NCBI GenBank assembly: GCA_017429525.1
Contig: JAFROT010000035.1
Coordinates: forward strand, 45,328-109,327
Direction of reading: 5' to 3'
DNA length: 64,000 nucleotides
DNA from: Bacteroidaceae bacterium
GTDB taxonomy: Bacteria; Bacteroidota; Bacteroidia; Bacteroidales; Bacteroidaceae
The notes under the pieces were generated by a model that was not told the DNA's origin, ran no database searches, and saw only the letters and a program-made list of their open reading frames with translations. Made by a program: the position numbers and the translations under genes. This document shows, piece after piece, positions 1 to 9,566 of the stretch (positions are counted from its first letter, which is position 1; the number at the start of each line of letters is the position of its first letter).

Positions 1-1
1 G

Positions 2-106
2 GCCTTCGACAACGACTGTCAGATGACCCTCGCCATACGTGCATCGCTTATGCCCCGCCTTCGTCAACGTTTGGAGAAGGTAGATGGCGTGAGTATCGTG
101 GAGTGA
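2..106 (+). CDS. C-terminal end of an unidentified protein (truncated by the window edge)
   Basis: Frame 2 is open from the first base and stops with TGA at 104-106, leaving the last 34 residues of a protein that begins outside the window. The tail reads as mixed polar and helical sequence, with a stretch around CQMTLAIRASLMPRLRQRL. That is too little to assign a family. It converges on the serine deaminase gene, and a terminator hairpin lies between the two stops. Confidence 0.55.
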   Translation, partial: AFDNDCQMTLAIRASLMPRLRQRLEKVDGVSIVE

Positions 107-114
107 ATGAAAAA

Positions 115-139
115 GGGACGCCCGTTGATGGTGCGTCCC
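115..139 (-). terminator. Rho-independent terminator of the serine deaminase gene
   Basis: GGGACGC at 115-121 pairs with GCGTCCC at 133-139. Read on the minus strand, the hairpin is followed by a run of five T. It sits about 20 bases after the sdaA stop and may also serve the incoming plus-strand gene. Confidence 0.7.
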
Positions 140-158
140 ATGATGAATCTGCTAAGCC

Positions 159-1361
159 TTAGTGGTTTATCTTGGCGAGTCCGCCTTCTGACGTCTCTTT
201 GTAAAGGGACGGGAGGTCGTGGCCGGTCTGCTTCATCACCTTGACGACGCGGTCGAACGAGACGCGATGCTGACCATCGGACAACGAAGCGTAGAAGTTG
301 GCATCGAGGGCACGAGCGGCAGCGAAAGCATTACGCTCGATACAAGGAATCTGTACGAGTCCGCACACGGGGTCGCACGTCATGCCAAGGTGATGCTCGA
401 GGCCCATCTCGGCAGCATATTCAATCTGAGCTACCGAACCACCAAAGAGCTGGCAGGCTGCGCCCGAAGCCATAGCGCTGGCAACGCCCACCTCGCCCTG
501 ACAACCTACGTCGGCCCCCGAGATGCTGGCATTGTGCTTGACGAGATTGCCGATGAGACCAGCTGTAGCAAGGGCATGAAGGATACGCTCCTCTGCGAAG
601 AGATGACCACGACTCAGGTGATAGAGCACGCCTGGCAACACGCCACAAGACCCACAGGTGGGAGCCGTGACGATGGTGCCACCAGAGGCATTCTCCTCAC
701 TTACGGCAAGCGCATAGGCATAGACGAGGCCATCGCTCTGCAGGTTGGCTTTATAGCCTTTTGCCTTTGTGAAATAGACAGGAGCCTTGCGTTGAAGGCC
801 TAAGGGGCCGGGGAGTATGCCTTCATGGTTGATGCCTCGTTCTACCGACTCTTGCATCACTTGCCATACCTCACGGAGGTAGTCCCATAGCTCTGCACCC
901 TCGCATTGCTCAACGTACTCCCAGAAGGTGTGACCTGTACGTTGGCACCATTCCATAATCTCGGTCATGGTGTTGAGGGGATAGAGCGACTCTTCTGCTT
1001 CGGATGGCTCGTCCTTGCCTTCAGAGAGGGCGCCACCGCCTATGCTATAGACGGTCCATTCGTCAGTGAGGGTTCCATCCTCCTGCTTGACGGCAAACTT
1101 CATGCCGTTGGGATGATAAGGGAGAAAGACGCTCGGGGCCCAATGAAGGTCGACGGGAGCTTGCTCTTCCAAGACGCGTAGGATGGCCACATCCGTCATG
1201 TGTCCCTTGCCAGTGGCGGCCAAGGAACCATAGAGGGTAACATCAAAGGCCTTTGCCTCTGGATGACGGGCGAGATACTGGCGGGCGGCAGCTTGCGGGC
1301 CCATGGTATGGCTGCTTGAGGGGCCGGTGCCTATGCGGTATAATTCACGTAAGCTTTTCAT
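159..1361 (-). CDS. sdaA: L-serine ammonia-lyase (single-chain, iron-sulfur type)
   Basis: Deaminates L-serine to pyruvate and ammonia in the cytoplasm using an oxygen-labile 4Fe-4S cluster. The 400-residue product has the usual single-chain layout. An N-terminal beta domain carries GTGPSSSHTMGP near the start. A C-terminal alpha domain carries the cysteine motifs PTCGSCGVLPG, GCQGEVG and MTCDPVCGLVQIPC that hold the cluster and substrate. The frame stays open about 100 codons upstream, but that part is low-quality sequence overlapping the neighbouring sulfotransferase, so the start is taken at the ATG before KSLRELYRIG. It stands alone and is followed by a terminator. An imperfect stem-loop (1383-1403) lies just upstream. 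Function is secure from the motifs. Confidence 0.95.
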   Translation of the reverse strand: MKSLRELYRIGTGPSSSHTMGPQAAARQYLARHPEAKAFDVTLYGSLAATGKGHMTDVAILRVLEEQAPVDLHWAPSVFLPYHPNGMKFAVKQEDGTLTDEWTVYSIGGGALSEGKDEPSEAEESLYPLNTMTEIMEWCQRTGHTFWEYVEQCEGAELWDYLREVWQVMQESVERGINHEGILPGPLGLQRKAPVYFTKAKGYKANLQSDGLVYAYALAVSEENASGGTIVTAPTCGSCGVLPGVLYHLSRGHLFAEERILHALATAGLIGNLVKHNASISGADVGCQGEVGVASAMASGAACQLFGGSVAQIEYAAEMGLEHHLGMTCDPVCGLVQIPCIERNAFAAARALDANFYASLSDGQHRVSFDRVVKVMKQTGHDLPSLYKETSEGGLAKINH

Positions 1362-1455
1362 TGTATGTAGAGAATGTGTGGACTCGGCGACGAAATCACC
1401 GAGCACTGCGGCTTTAATGTCTGGGGGATTCCCTTTTTCTCTTTTGGTCCTGTAT

Positions 1456-2568
1456 TTATTCTCTTCTTTCGTAGCCCCAGTCGTCGATGGCTTGTCCCCA
1501 GTGCTCGTTGACAAGCTGGATGGTGCGAGGCTTGTACTCGTACTTGTTCTTCTTGTAGCCGCGCTTGCTCTCGATGTAGGCACGGATGGCAGGTTCCGAC
1601 TCCTCCCAGCCCGGCAGCTGGAGTTTAGCGTAGATGTCTTTGGTCGTGGCGTAGGCATCACGCTCGAAGTCCTCGAATCTTACTTCGTAGAGGTTGCCCT
1701 CGGGGATGAATTTCTTCTGCTCCTGATAAGCCTTGTAGAGACGCGGATAGACTTCGATGGCGTTCATCTCAATCTGGTCGTCACTGACGTCCTGCAGCTT
1801 CAGGGGCGCAATGGTCTGCGTGAAGAACGAACGAGTGGACTCGAAGACCGTGTAAGGGTTGCGCATCAGATAGATGAACTTGGCGTTGGGGAAGAGGTCG
1901 ACAAGCGCCTTGACGTGCCCTGTATGCGGTGGGTTCTTGGAGAGATACTGTGTTCCGCCTGTGTTCCAGAGCGAGATTTTGACACAGCGCATGAATGCTT
2001 CCTTGTAGGCTGCTTCTTCTTCAGGCGTGATCTTCTCGAAGGTGAGGTAGCGGTCGCAGTAGTCGAGCATCCGCTTGGGGAAATACCAGAAGTTGTAGTA
2101 GGAGTAAGGCATCGTGTTATTGAGCGCAAACTCTTCTTCCTGAGGTGTATCGGGCGTCAGTTCCATGCCATCGGTGGGGCGGTGGTTGGGAATGAAGATG
2201 TTCATCATGAACTTGAAGAACGGTTGTCCGAACATCATCAGATGGGGGAATACGGTCTGATAGGTTGTCGTATGCCCGAAGTGCTCATCCTGTGCGAAGA
2301 TATTGTGGACGAAGGTTGTCCCGGACCGCCAGTGACCCAGGATGAACAGGGGATCGTGCTCCAGAGGTTTGTCGGCAAGCAACTTCTTATAGCGGCGCTC
2401 TTGAATGGGTGTCAGTACAGACAGCAGTCGACAGATGCTCTTTGTCAGATAGTATTTCGTGCGGAAACCTTTGTCGATAGGCTCTTCGGCAGTCATTTCC
2501 TTGAACGTCTTCCAGTCGGCTCCCACGAGCGGGTTGACGGGAAGGTCTTCGAATTTCAATAGTCCCAT
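1456..2568 (-). CDS. PAPS-dependent sulfotransferase ending a sulfate-activation operon
   Basis: A 370-residue cytoplasmic sulfotransferase of the Sulfotransfer_3 type. The 5'-phosphosulfate loop is visible as GHWRSGTTFVHNIF. The 3'-phosphate-binding motif is seen in LMRNPYTVFESTRSFF. It would move the sulfonate of PAPS onto a hydroxyl acceptor. It starts 21 bases after cysN and is the last gene of amylase-SLC13-cysC-cysD-helicase-cysN-sulfotransferase. The order permease, cysC, cysD, cysN, sulfotransferase resembles the Bacteroides thetaiotaomicron BT_0412-BT_0416 locus, whose sulfotransferase is known to sulfonate cholesterol and related steroids. That is recalled knowledge, not tested here. 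The acceptor in this organism is inferred and could equally be a lipid or glycan. Confidence 0.88.
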   Translation of the reverse strand: MGLLKFEDLPVNPLVGADWKTFKEMTAEEPIDKGFRTKYYLTKSICRLLSVLTPIQERRYKKLLADKPLEHDPLFILGHWRSGTTFVHNIFAQDEHFGHTTTYQTVFPHLMMFGQPFFKFMMNIFIPNHRPTDGMELTPDTPQEEEFALNNTMPYSYYNFWYFPKRMLDYCDRYLTFEKITPEEEAAYKEAFMRCVKISLWNTGGTQYLSKNPPHTGHVKALVDLFPNAKFIYLMRNPYTVFESTRSFFTQTIAPLKLQDVSDDQIEMNAIEVYPRLYKAYQEQKKFIPEGNLYEVRFEDFERDAYATTKDIYAKLQLPGWEESEPAIRAYIESKRGYKKNKYEYKPRTIQLVNEHWGQAIDDWGYERRE

Positions 2569-2589
2569 AGTTGAATAGGAATAGGTAAA

Positions 2590-4017
2590 TTACTTAACCA
2601 CTCTCACTTCCAGTCCTTGGCGGGCAAGTTCCTTGACAGCGGTATCGATGGCAGCGTAGTGTTCTTGGCCGATGCCGAGTTTCTTCAGGTCGAGTGTCGG
2701 CACGAGGTCGTTCTCGAGAGCGCTCTCGTCAAGCGGTTCGAGGATCATGCCAACGGCGGAGGTGTTGTTGGTGATGGGGTCGATAAGGATGAAGGCGCCC
2801 GTCTGGCGATTCTTGGCGTAGGCATCGAAGAAGAGTGTCTTGGCCGTGAGGATATCGACTTGTCCGATTTCATTGAGTTGGAAGGGCTTGCCTTCTTTCT
2901 TCTCAAGGGTGTTCACGTCCACGCGGTGACGGATGGCAGCGATGGTAGCTCGCGTCGTGTTGGTGTTGTGCTTGAGGAAGAATTGTTTGCCCGTGTCCAT
3001 GGTTTCTTCGTCCATCCAAACGAGCATGGTGGTGAAGTGGCGTCCGATGTGAGGGAGATTGTCGGGATGCACAATCATCTCGCCGCGGCTGATGTCAATC
3101 TCGTCCTCGAGGGTGATGGTGACGCTCTGTGGCGGAAAGGCTTCCTGCAGTTCGCCATCGTAGGTGACGATGCTCTTGACATGGCTGCGCTTCATGGAAG
3201 GCAGCGCGATGACTTCGTCGCCCTTGCGGACGATGCCACTCGCCACTTTGCCGCAGAAGCCGCGGAAGTTGAGGTCGGGGCGCAGGACGTACTGTACAGG
3301 ATAGCGTAGGTCGACGTAGTTGCGGTCGGCGTGGATGGGTACAGTCTCCAAGAACTCAAGGAGGGGCGTACCATCGTACCACGGAGTCTTCTCGCTCTTC
3401 TCGACTACATTGTCGCCATCGCGGGCCGACAGCGGGAAGCAGGTGACGTCTTCGATGCCAAGATGGTCGGTCAGCATCTTGTAATCGGCAACAATGCTGT
3501 TGAATACTTTCTGGTCGAAGTCCACAAGGTCCATTTTGTTCACAGCCAGCACGATATGCTTGATGCCCAGCAATGAGACGAGGAAGGTGTGACGCCGAGT
3601 CTGAGTGATGACACCTTTGCGTGCATCGATAAGGATGATGGCCAGGTTGGCCGTCGAACCGCCCGTAATCATGTTGCGGGTGTACTGTTCGTGTCCCGGA
3701 GTATCAGCGATGATGAACTTGCGACGGTTGGTCGAGAAATAGCGGTAAGCCACGTCGATGGTGATGCCTTCTTCGCGCTCGGCTTTCAGACCATCGAGCA
3801 GCAAGGCATAGTCGATGTGATCACCTGCATTGCCAACGCGCTTGGAGTCGCGCTCCAGGGCTGTGAGCTGGTCGTCGTAGAGTTTCTTGGAGTCGAAGAG
3901 AAGTCGGCCGATGAGCGTTGACTTGCCATCGTCGACAGAGCCAGCCGTGAGCAAGCGGAGAAGGTCTTTTTGCTCGTCGGCATCGAGGTAGGCTTTGATA
4001 TCGAGTTTATTATCCAT
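2590..4017 (-). CDS. cysN: Sulfate adenylyltransferase, GTPase subunit
   Basis: Regulatory GTPase subunit of ATP sulfurylase. It couples GTP hydrolysis to APS formation by CysD. The 475 residues show an EF-Tu-like G domain with G1 [10 protein letters not shown]3 DTPGHEQY and G4 NKMD, followed by the beta-barrel domains. It has no C-terminal APS kinase domain, which agrees with the separate cysC upstream. In most genomes cysN directly follows cysD. Here a 3.9-kb helicase gene separates them, with an 83-base gap that contains CTATAG repeats. The sulfotransferase follows directly. Confidence 0.96.
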   Translation of the reverse strand: MDNKLDIKAYLDADEQKDLLRLLTAGSVDDGKSTLIGRLLFDSKKLYDDQLTALERDSKRVGNAGDHIDYALLLDGLKAEREEGITIDVAYRYFSTNRRKFIIADTPGHEQYTRNMITGGSTANLAIILIDARKGVITQTRRHTFLVSLLGIKHIVLAVNKMDLVDFDQKVFNSIVADYKMLTDHLGIEDVTCFPLSARDGDNVVEKSEKTPWYDGTPLLEFLETVPIHADRNYVDLRYPVQYVLRPDLNFRGFCGKVASGIVRKGDEVIALPSMKRSHVKSIVTYDGELQEAFPPQSVTITLEDEIDISRGEMIVHPDNLPHIGRHFTTMLVWMDEETMDTGKQFFLKHNTNTTRATIAAIRHRVDVNTLEKKEGKPFQLNEIGQVDILTAKTLFFDAYAKNRQTGAFILIDPITNNTSAVGMILEPLDESALENDLVPTLDLKKLGIGQEHYAAIDTAVKELARQGLEVRVVK

Positions 4018-4100
4018 TTGAATGTGTGAGTTTTGATTCTTTGAAGCTATAGGTTATATAGGAACTATAGAAGCAATGTATACGATAGATGTTATGGAGG

Positions 4101-7100
4101 CTATAGCGCTTTGAGCGTTTCGCCTTCGCGCGTGATTTGACCGCTCTTGAGCAGACGTGCCACGCTGCGAGTGATGGCATTGTCAATTTTGGTAGTACGC
4201 CGTGTATAGCCCAGCATGCGGTTGGCTGCCAGCTTGATACCATCGAGGGGGATGGCAATCTGTTCCTTGACCACCTGCAGGACGACCTCGTCGATCTTAC
4301 TGTCGGGAATCTCGTCGATGTCACGCTTTTCTCCAGTGCTGTTCTTCACGGCAACAGGCTTGGGCGCCTTGACCGTTTCAGCTACGATCTTCGGATTGGT
4401 GAGGTTGAGCGGTGCATCATTCTTTTGTGCCGAGCCTTTCGTCTCGATGGCACTGACGATAGCATCGAGAACACGTTGACGGTTCTGCATCCAATCGATG
4501 CTCCATACGCGGATCACTTTCCACCCGAGTCCCTGCAAGACGGATGGTTGTGTGAGCTCACGGTCGCGTGCAATCTTGGTGGCGTTGCGAGCATGGTTGT
4601 CGATGAGGATGCCGAGGAGATAACGTTCGCGGTCAGCTGGATCAACGACAGCCACGTCAACCTTGAACAGGGAACGTCCAACGGCCGTTGAAGTCTCATA
4701 GCCGAGTGCGGAGAGTGCGGCAGCGATATCGTCGGCCAATGCATCGGCCGCAATAGTGGTTGCTTTGGCAGTCGTCTCTTTCTTCAGGAGTTGTCCTGTC
4801 TCGGCATACTTGAGGAACTTCTGCAGGCCTTCCACACCAAGGGCTTTGGAGCGGCGTAGGTCAATCTGCTCAGCACGTAGTGTTGAGAAGACAATCATCT
4901 CATAGCGAGCACGAGAGACGGCTACATTCAGTCGCCGTTCGCCGCCGCGGTTGTTGAGGGGACCGAAGTTCATGCTTACGTTGCCGTCCTTGTCTGGACC
5001 GTAGCCTACGCTGAAGAGGATGACGTCGCGCTCATCGCCCTGGACATTCTCAAGGTTCTTCACGAAGATGGGTTCCTCTGCCTGGAGTGCCTTCGCTTCC
5101 AGTTCGGGCTTGCCACTGAGGGCTTCCATGAGAACATCTTCGATGAGGTTTTGCTGAGCGACGGAGAAGGAGACCACGCCAATGCTGTATTTCGAGAGTT
5201 CTTTGTCAGCGAGACGGCGCAGGATCTCAGCTACTACGGCATCGGCTTCAGCACGGTTACTGCGCTTACCGCCTTTGTCGTAAGTTCCTTCAACCTTTAC
5301 GAGCGACACCTTTTGCAGGCGGTCGTCAGCGGAGGGGAAGGTGAAGAGTCGTCCATCGTAGTACTCTTGGTTGGAGAATGCGATGAGCGATTCGTGCTTT
5401 GAACGGTAGTGGAAAGCCAGATAGTGGTCGGGGATGGACAGTGCCTGACAATCGTCGAGGATGCTGTCAAGGTCGTCGATTTCGGCATCCTCGTCGTCAA
5501 CTTGTTGTGCATCAAAGAAACTTGTCGGCGGCATTTGCTTGTTGTCGCCCACAACGATGAGCGCCTTGCCGCGCCCGATAGCACCAACGGCTTCAGAGGT
5601 AGGCATCTGCGAGGCCTCGTCGAAAATGACAAGGTCGAACTTAGGCCACCGGAGGTCGATGAACTGTGCCACGCTGATGGGGCTCATGAGCATGCATGGG
5701 CATAGCTTGGGCAGCAGATTGGGAATCTGGTCGATGATGTGACGGATGGAGGTGCCGCGACCGCCATTGGCTATATTTCGCTTGAGGATGTTTACCTCAG
5801 AGCCTGTAGCCGCTTCGATGCTGATGCTGGGGATGCGGGCAGCCAAACGGCAGTAAAGTTCTTTCTTGGTGAGTTCCTGAAAGTGCTCAGTGAGTTGGCG
5901 ATAGCGCGCGATGACGTCATCGAAGACGAGGCCGCTGAACTGACGAAGGCTGTCGTTGCCGTCGATCATCGTCAGTGCCCATTCCTTATATAATTCGCGT
6001 GCGAGGGCTTTTGCGCTGTCTGCTCCGCTTTGGCCAGCTTCGATGAGGTCGACTGCGGGTTGCCAGTTCTGGCGAACAAGTTCAGCCCGCTGGCTGGACC
6101 ACTGGAACCATTCGCGCCACTCGTCCTTGTGTGCGAGCCACGTTGAGATGGTTTCGCTTGACAACGATGGTGATACTTGCTGAAGGCTATCCAGGAAACT
6201 GGAAACACCAGCCTTAGATACCGAGCCATCAATCTTCTGCAGTCGCTTGACGAACTTGTTTGTGGATAAGAGTTTGGGCAAGAACCATTTCCCCTGTATC
6301 GCCTGCCATTCAGCAAGCAGTGCTGATGGCTGTTCGCCAGAAGCTTGAAGTTGCCGCAATAAAGTCTCTAGTTGTGCCAGACTCTCGCGTCGGTCGTCCT
6401 TGGGTGCAAGACCATTCAGAGGATGCAAGGTAGGATGCCCCGTCACTTGGAACACTGCGTCGAGTTTGGTAAGCGTGTCCGTGAGTGCTGCAAGGTCGCT
6501 CTCTTTCTTACTCTTGGAAAAATCGAACGAGATGTCAGCCTTCGCTGTTTCGCCAAGATTCAAGTAGCGGTCGATGCAATCATAGACCGAGAGACCGCAG
6601 TCGCCGACCTGATGTACGGCCTGCATATAGCCATTGAGTTGCTGGCGCAGGTCATAGAGTTCCTTGGAGCGTTTCTCGAAATCTTCGCTCACGTGGCCGT
6701 GGGTGACGTCGAGCGCTTGCTGCAGTTGTTCGAGGAAGTGCGTCTTGGTGACTTTGTTGGAGTGTAACTCAAGACAGAACGGGTCGAGCCCAATCTTGGC
6801 AAGACGTTTCTGAACGACACTCAAGGCCGCCATCTTCTCCGCAACGAACAGCACGCGTCGCCCTTGATAGAGCGCATTGGCAATCATGTTGGTGATAGTC
6901 TGCGACTTACCCGTTCCCGGAGGGCCGTAGAGAATGAAACTCTTGCCTTCGCCACTCTCGATGACTGCTTCAAGTTGGGAAGAGTCGACGCTGATGGGCG
7001 TTGCGACTTCGGCCGGTAATGCGGTGAGGTCAAATTGATGAACATCGACGGTCGGGTCGGTCTCAGGTATCGTCAGTCGTCGCTCAATGAGGCTCTTGAC

Positions 7101-8006
7101 GATTGGGCTTTCTTGCAGCTTCTCGGCATTCGTGTGGATGTCATTCCACATGACGAATTTATTGAAGGAGAATAATCCGAGGACGCTCTCGTCCAGAATC
7201 TCCCATCGCTGATGCTGCTCAATGGCCTTGCGCATAGCAGCAAAGATGGCAGGGACGTCGACACCACTTTCGTCCTTGGGCAGCGGGTCGAAGGTCGGGA
7301 TGAGGAGCTTGAACTGTTGACGCAAGAACTCGTTGAGGGTGATGTTGAGTATGGTCTCCTCGTCGCGCAGACGTACGATATAGCCGCCTCCGTTGCGGAC
7401 GATATTGACGGGCAACAGCAGAATGGGCGCGTAGCGGGGCTGGTCGCTCTTCTCGGTGACGTACCATTTGAGCAGGCCGATGGCGATGAACAGTGCGTTG
7501 GCACCATTCTCTTCCAACGCTGTGCGGGCGCCACGGTAGAGGTTGGTAAGGATAGGCTTGAGCTCAGTGGCCGACAAATAGGTCATGAGCTTATGGGCTT
7601 TGATGTTAGCCTCAAACTGTTCCTTCAATGGCGCTGCCTGCGTAGCAGAATGGAACAAGCCGTCTTCGGCCTCCAGCTTCTTTCGCTCTTCGGGCCAAGG
7701 CTGAACGGTATAGTTGTCGCCCGTCTGAAGGTTATCTTCGACATGAGCCACATCAAAGGACACGAACTGAAGAGCTCGCTTGCCCAGACGCGTGTTCAGC
7801 AGGTTATTGCGCAGGCTGAAGTCCAGAAGTTTTCGCTCCCAAAGGGCTTGGCGCGTCAGTTGGCGTTCGTCAATCTTCAGGGCTGCTTCTTCAGCTGCAT
7901 CGAGTGCGAGACCTTCGCTTGTTACAGCATCGGGCAGGGATGTTGCAGCAGAAGGGTTCGTTGGCTCGTTGGCCTCGTTGGGGATAGGTAGTTGTTGGTC
8001 CGTCAT
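4101..8006 (-). CDS. DUF4011-type SF1 helicase with a Vsr-like nuclease domain and DUF3320
   Basis: A 1301-residue protein. The DUF4011 region lies around residues 50-80 (WERKLLDFSLRNNLLN). A superfamily 1 helicase follows, with Walker A GPPGTGKS near 361, Walker B FDEASQ near 785 and motif VI VAVSRAR near 1027. A Vsr/MTES_1575-like endonuclease fold lies at about 1090-1190 (KVDVAVVDP, then GLGWKVIRVWSIDW). A DUF3320 winged-helix-like tail begins near 1215. In many relatives the nuclease has an IECDG motif, and here the corresponding stretch reads ILIDN, so the acidic residue before the aspartate is missing. Such helicase-nucleases occur among anti-phage genes, but no assay is implied. It lies between cysD and cysN on the same strand and is probably co-transcribed with them. 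Confidence 0.88.
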   Translation of the reverse strand: MTDQQLPIPNEANEPTNPSAATSLPDAVTSEGLALDAAEEAALKIDERQLTRQALWERKLLDFSLRNNLLNTRLGKRALQFVSFDVAHVEDNLQTGDNYTVQPWPEERKKLEAEDGLFHSATQAAPLKEQFEANIKAHKLMTYLSATELKPILTNLYRGARTALEENGANALFIAIGLLKWYVTEKSDQPRYAPILLLPVNIVRNGGGYIVRLRDEETILNITLNEFLRQQFKLLIPTFDPLPKDESGVDVPAIFAAMRKAIEQHQRWEILDESVLGLFSFNKFVMWNDIHTNAEKLQESPIVKSLIERRLTIPETDPTVDVHQFDLTALPAEVATPISVDSSQLEAVIESGEGKSFILYGPPGTGKSQTITNMIANALYQGRRVLFVAEKMAALSVVQKRLAKIGLDPFCLELHSNKVTKTHFLEQLQQALDVTHGHVSEDFEKRSKELYDLRQQLNGYMQAVHQVGDCGLSVYDCIDRYLNLGETAKADISFDFSKSKKESDLAALTDTLTKLDAVFQVTGHPTLHPLNGLAPKDDRRESLAQLETLLRQLQASGEQPSALLAEWQAIQGKWFLPKLLSTNKFVKRLQKIDGSVSKAGVSSFLDSLQQVSPSLSSETISTWLAHKDEWREWFQWSSQRAELVRQNWQPAVDLIEAGQSGADSAKALARELYKEWALTMIDGNDSLRQFSGLVFDDVIARYRQLTEHFQELTKKELYCRLAARIPSISIEAATGSEVNILKRNIANGGRGTSIRHIIDQIPNLLPKLCPCMLMSPISVAQFIDLRWPKFDLVIFDEASQMPTSEAVGAIGRGKALIVVGDNKQMPPTSFFDAQQVDDEDAEIDDLDSILDDCQALSIPDHYLAFHYRSKHESLIAFSNQEYYDGRLFTFPSADDRLQKVSLVKVEGTYDKGGKRSNRAEADAVVAEILRRLADKELSKYSIGVVSFSVAQQNLIEDVLMEALSGKPELEAKALQAEEPIFVKNLENVQGDERDVILFSVGYGPDKDGNVSMNFGPLNNRGGERRLNVAVSRARYEMIVFSTLRAEQIDLRRSKALGVEGLQKFLKYAETGQLLKKETTAKATTIAADALADDIAAALSALGYETSTAVGRSLFKVDVAVVDPADRERYLLGILIDNHARNATKIARDRELTQPSVLQGLGWKVIRVWSIDWMQNRQRVLDAIVSAIETKGSAQKNDAPLNLTNPKIVAETVKAPKPVAVKNSTGEKRDIDEIPDSKIDEVVLQVVKEQIAIPLDGIKLAANRMLGYTRRTTKIDNAITRSVARLLKSGQITREGETLKAL

Positions 8007-8027
8007 AATGAGAGAACTATTTTAAGT

Positions 8028-8048
8028 TGTTGCGACGGAGTCGCAACA
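8028..8048. repeat. Short perfect hairpin between cysD and the helicase
   Basis: TGTTGCGAC at 8028-8036 pairs perfectly with GTCGCAACA at 8040-8048 around a 3-base loop. It lies in the 52-base junction between cysD and the helicase gene. On the minus strand no clean T-run follows, so it is not a classic terminator. It may be an attenuator, an RNA-processing site or an insertion scar. Confidence 0.5.
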
Positions 8049-8058
8049 TACGGGACGT

Positions 8059-8967
8059 TTAGAAATAACCTTCGCGTTTCTTTTGTTCCATCGAAGCCTC
8101 TTGGTCGAAGTCGATGACACGAGTGGTGCGCTCGCTCTTGGTGGTCGTCATCATCTCCTCCACGATTTCCTCGATGGTCGTAGCTGTGCTCTCTACGGCG
8201 CCAGTCAGCGGCCAGCAACCAAGGGTGCGGAAGCGTACCATACGCGGCTTGATCATCGGGCGGTATTTCTCGGGCAGGCGGTCGTCGTCAGCCATGATGA
8301 GGTTGCCGTCGATTTCCACGCAGGGGCGCTCTTTGGCGTAGTAGAGGGGAACGATGGGGATGTTCTCGAGGCGAATGTACTGCCAGATGTCGAGCTCTGT
8401 CCAGTTGGAGAGCGGGAATACGCGAATCGACTCGCCTTTATGTATGCGGGCGTTGTAGATATCCCAGAGCTCGGGGCGCTGGTTCTTGGGGTCCCATTGC
8501 TGGAACTGGTCGCGGAACGAGAAGATACGTTCCTTGGCGCGGCTCTTCTCCTCGTCGCGGCGGGCTCCACCGAAGGCCGCATCGAACTTGTATTTGTTCA
8601 GTGCATCGAGCAGCGCTTTGGTCTTCATGAGGTCCGTGTGGACCTTAGAACCATGGGTGAAGGGCCCAACTCCGGCGTTGAACGCTTCCATATTTGATTC
8701 TACGATGAGGTTCCAGCCGTATTTCTTGGCATATTCGTCACGGAACTGAATCATCTCCTTGAACTTCCATTTCGAGTCGATGTGCATGAGTGGGAAGGGT
8801 ACCTTGCCAGGAGCAAAGGCTTTCTCGGCAAGACGTACCATGACGGAGCTGTCCTTACCGATGCTGTAGAGCATGACGGGATTCTCGAACTCCGCCGCTA
8901 CTTCGCGGATGATGTGGATGCTCTCGGCTTCAAGTTCTTGGAGGTGAGAGAGGTGGTATGTATTCAT
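8059..8967 (-). CDS. cysD: Sulfate adenylyltransferase, catalytic subunit
   Basis: Catalytic subunit of ATP sulfurylase. It forms adenylyl sulfate (APS) from ATP and sulfate. The 302-residue length is standard. The PP-loop ATP-binding motif [10 protein letters not shown] lies near residue 35, and the family signature [16 protein letters not shown] lies in the middle. Four bases separate it from cysC upstream, so the two are co-transcribed. Its partner cysN lies 4 kb downstream beyond the helicase gene, which could upset the stoichiometry of the heterodimer unless transcription reads through. Confidence 0.97.
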   Translation of the reverse strand: MNTYHLSHLQELEAESIHIIREVAAEFENPVMLYSIGKDSSVMVRLAEKAFAPGKVPFPLMHIDSKWKFKEMIQFRDEYAKKYGWNLIVESNMEAFNAGVGPFTHGSKVHTDLMKTKALLDALNKYKFDAAFGGARRDEEKSRAKERIFSFRDQFQQWDPKNQRPELWDIYNARIHKGESIRVFPLSNWTELDIWQYIRLENIPIVPLYYAKERPCVEIDGNLIMADDDRLPEKYRPMIKPRMVRFRTLGCWPLTGAVESTATTIEEIVEEMMTTTKSERTTRVIDFDQEASMEQKKREGYF

Positions 8968-8971
8968 AGAG

Positions 8972-9565
8972 CTATTGTTTTTGTAAACTTTGGATCAGTT
9001 CAATCACTTGTGCTACACTCGTTTCGAGCGGTTGCGTACTGGTGTCTATCGTCAGGGCCGGGTGTTCGGGAACTTCGAACGGAGCGCTGATGCCCGTGAA
9101 GTCCTTGACCTCGCCACGGCGGGCGCGGGCATAAAGACCTTTGACGTCGCGGCGTTCACACTCCTCGAGGGGGGTACTGACGTAGACCTCCTTGAAATCG
9201 TCGGCACCAATGATGTCGCGCGCCATCTGGCGGTATTCGTTGGTCGGCGAGACGAAGGCGGCAAGGGTGACAATTCCTGTATCGACGAAGAGCTTGCCCA
9301 CCTCGGCGATACGGCGGATGTTCTCGCGACGGTCATCGGCGCTAAAGCCTAAGCCTGCGTTGATGCCTGTGCGGATGTTGTCGCCGTCGAGGATACGGCA
9401 GAGGATGCCGAGGCGGTGCAACTCGCGCTCCACGCCGAGGGCGATGGTCGACTTGCCCGAACCGCTGAGGCCGGTGAACCAGATCATCATGCCGCGCTGG
9501 TGGAGTAGCGATTCCTTGTCCTGACGCGTCATCATGGAAATGGGATATATGTTCTCGGTTATCAT
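8972..9565 (-). CDS. cysC: Adenylylsulfate (APS) kinase
   Basis: Phosphorylates APS to PAPS, the universal sulfonate donor. The 197 residues contain the P-loop GLSGSGKST near residue 33 and the APS-binding stretch [18 protein letters not shown]. The start lies one base after the stop of the SLC13 permease and the stop lies four bases before cysD. With CysD and CysN this completes sulfate to PAPS. A stand-alone kinase next to a sulfotransferase, without nearby PAPS reductase, points to sulfonation rather than cysteine synthesis. Confidence 0.96.
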   Translation of the reverse strand: MITENIYPISMMTRQDKESLLHQRGMMIWFTGLSGSGKSTIALGVERELHRLGILCRILDGDNIRTGINAGLGFSADDRRENIRRIAEVGKLFVDTGIVTLAAFVSPTNEYRQMARDIIGADDFKEVYVSTPLEECERRDVKGLYARARRGEVKDFTGISAPFEVPEHPALTIDTSTQPLETSVAQVIELIQSLQKQ

Positions 9566-9566
9566 T

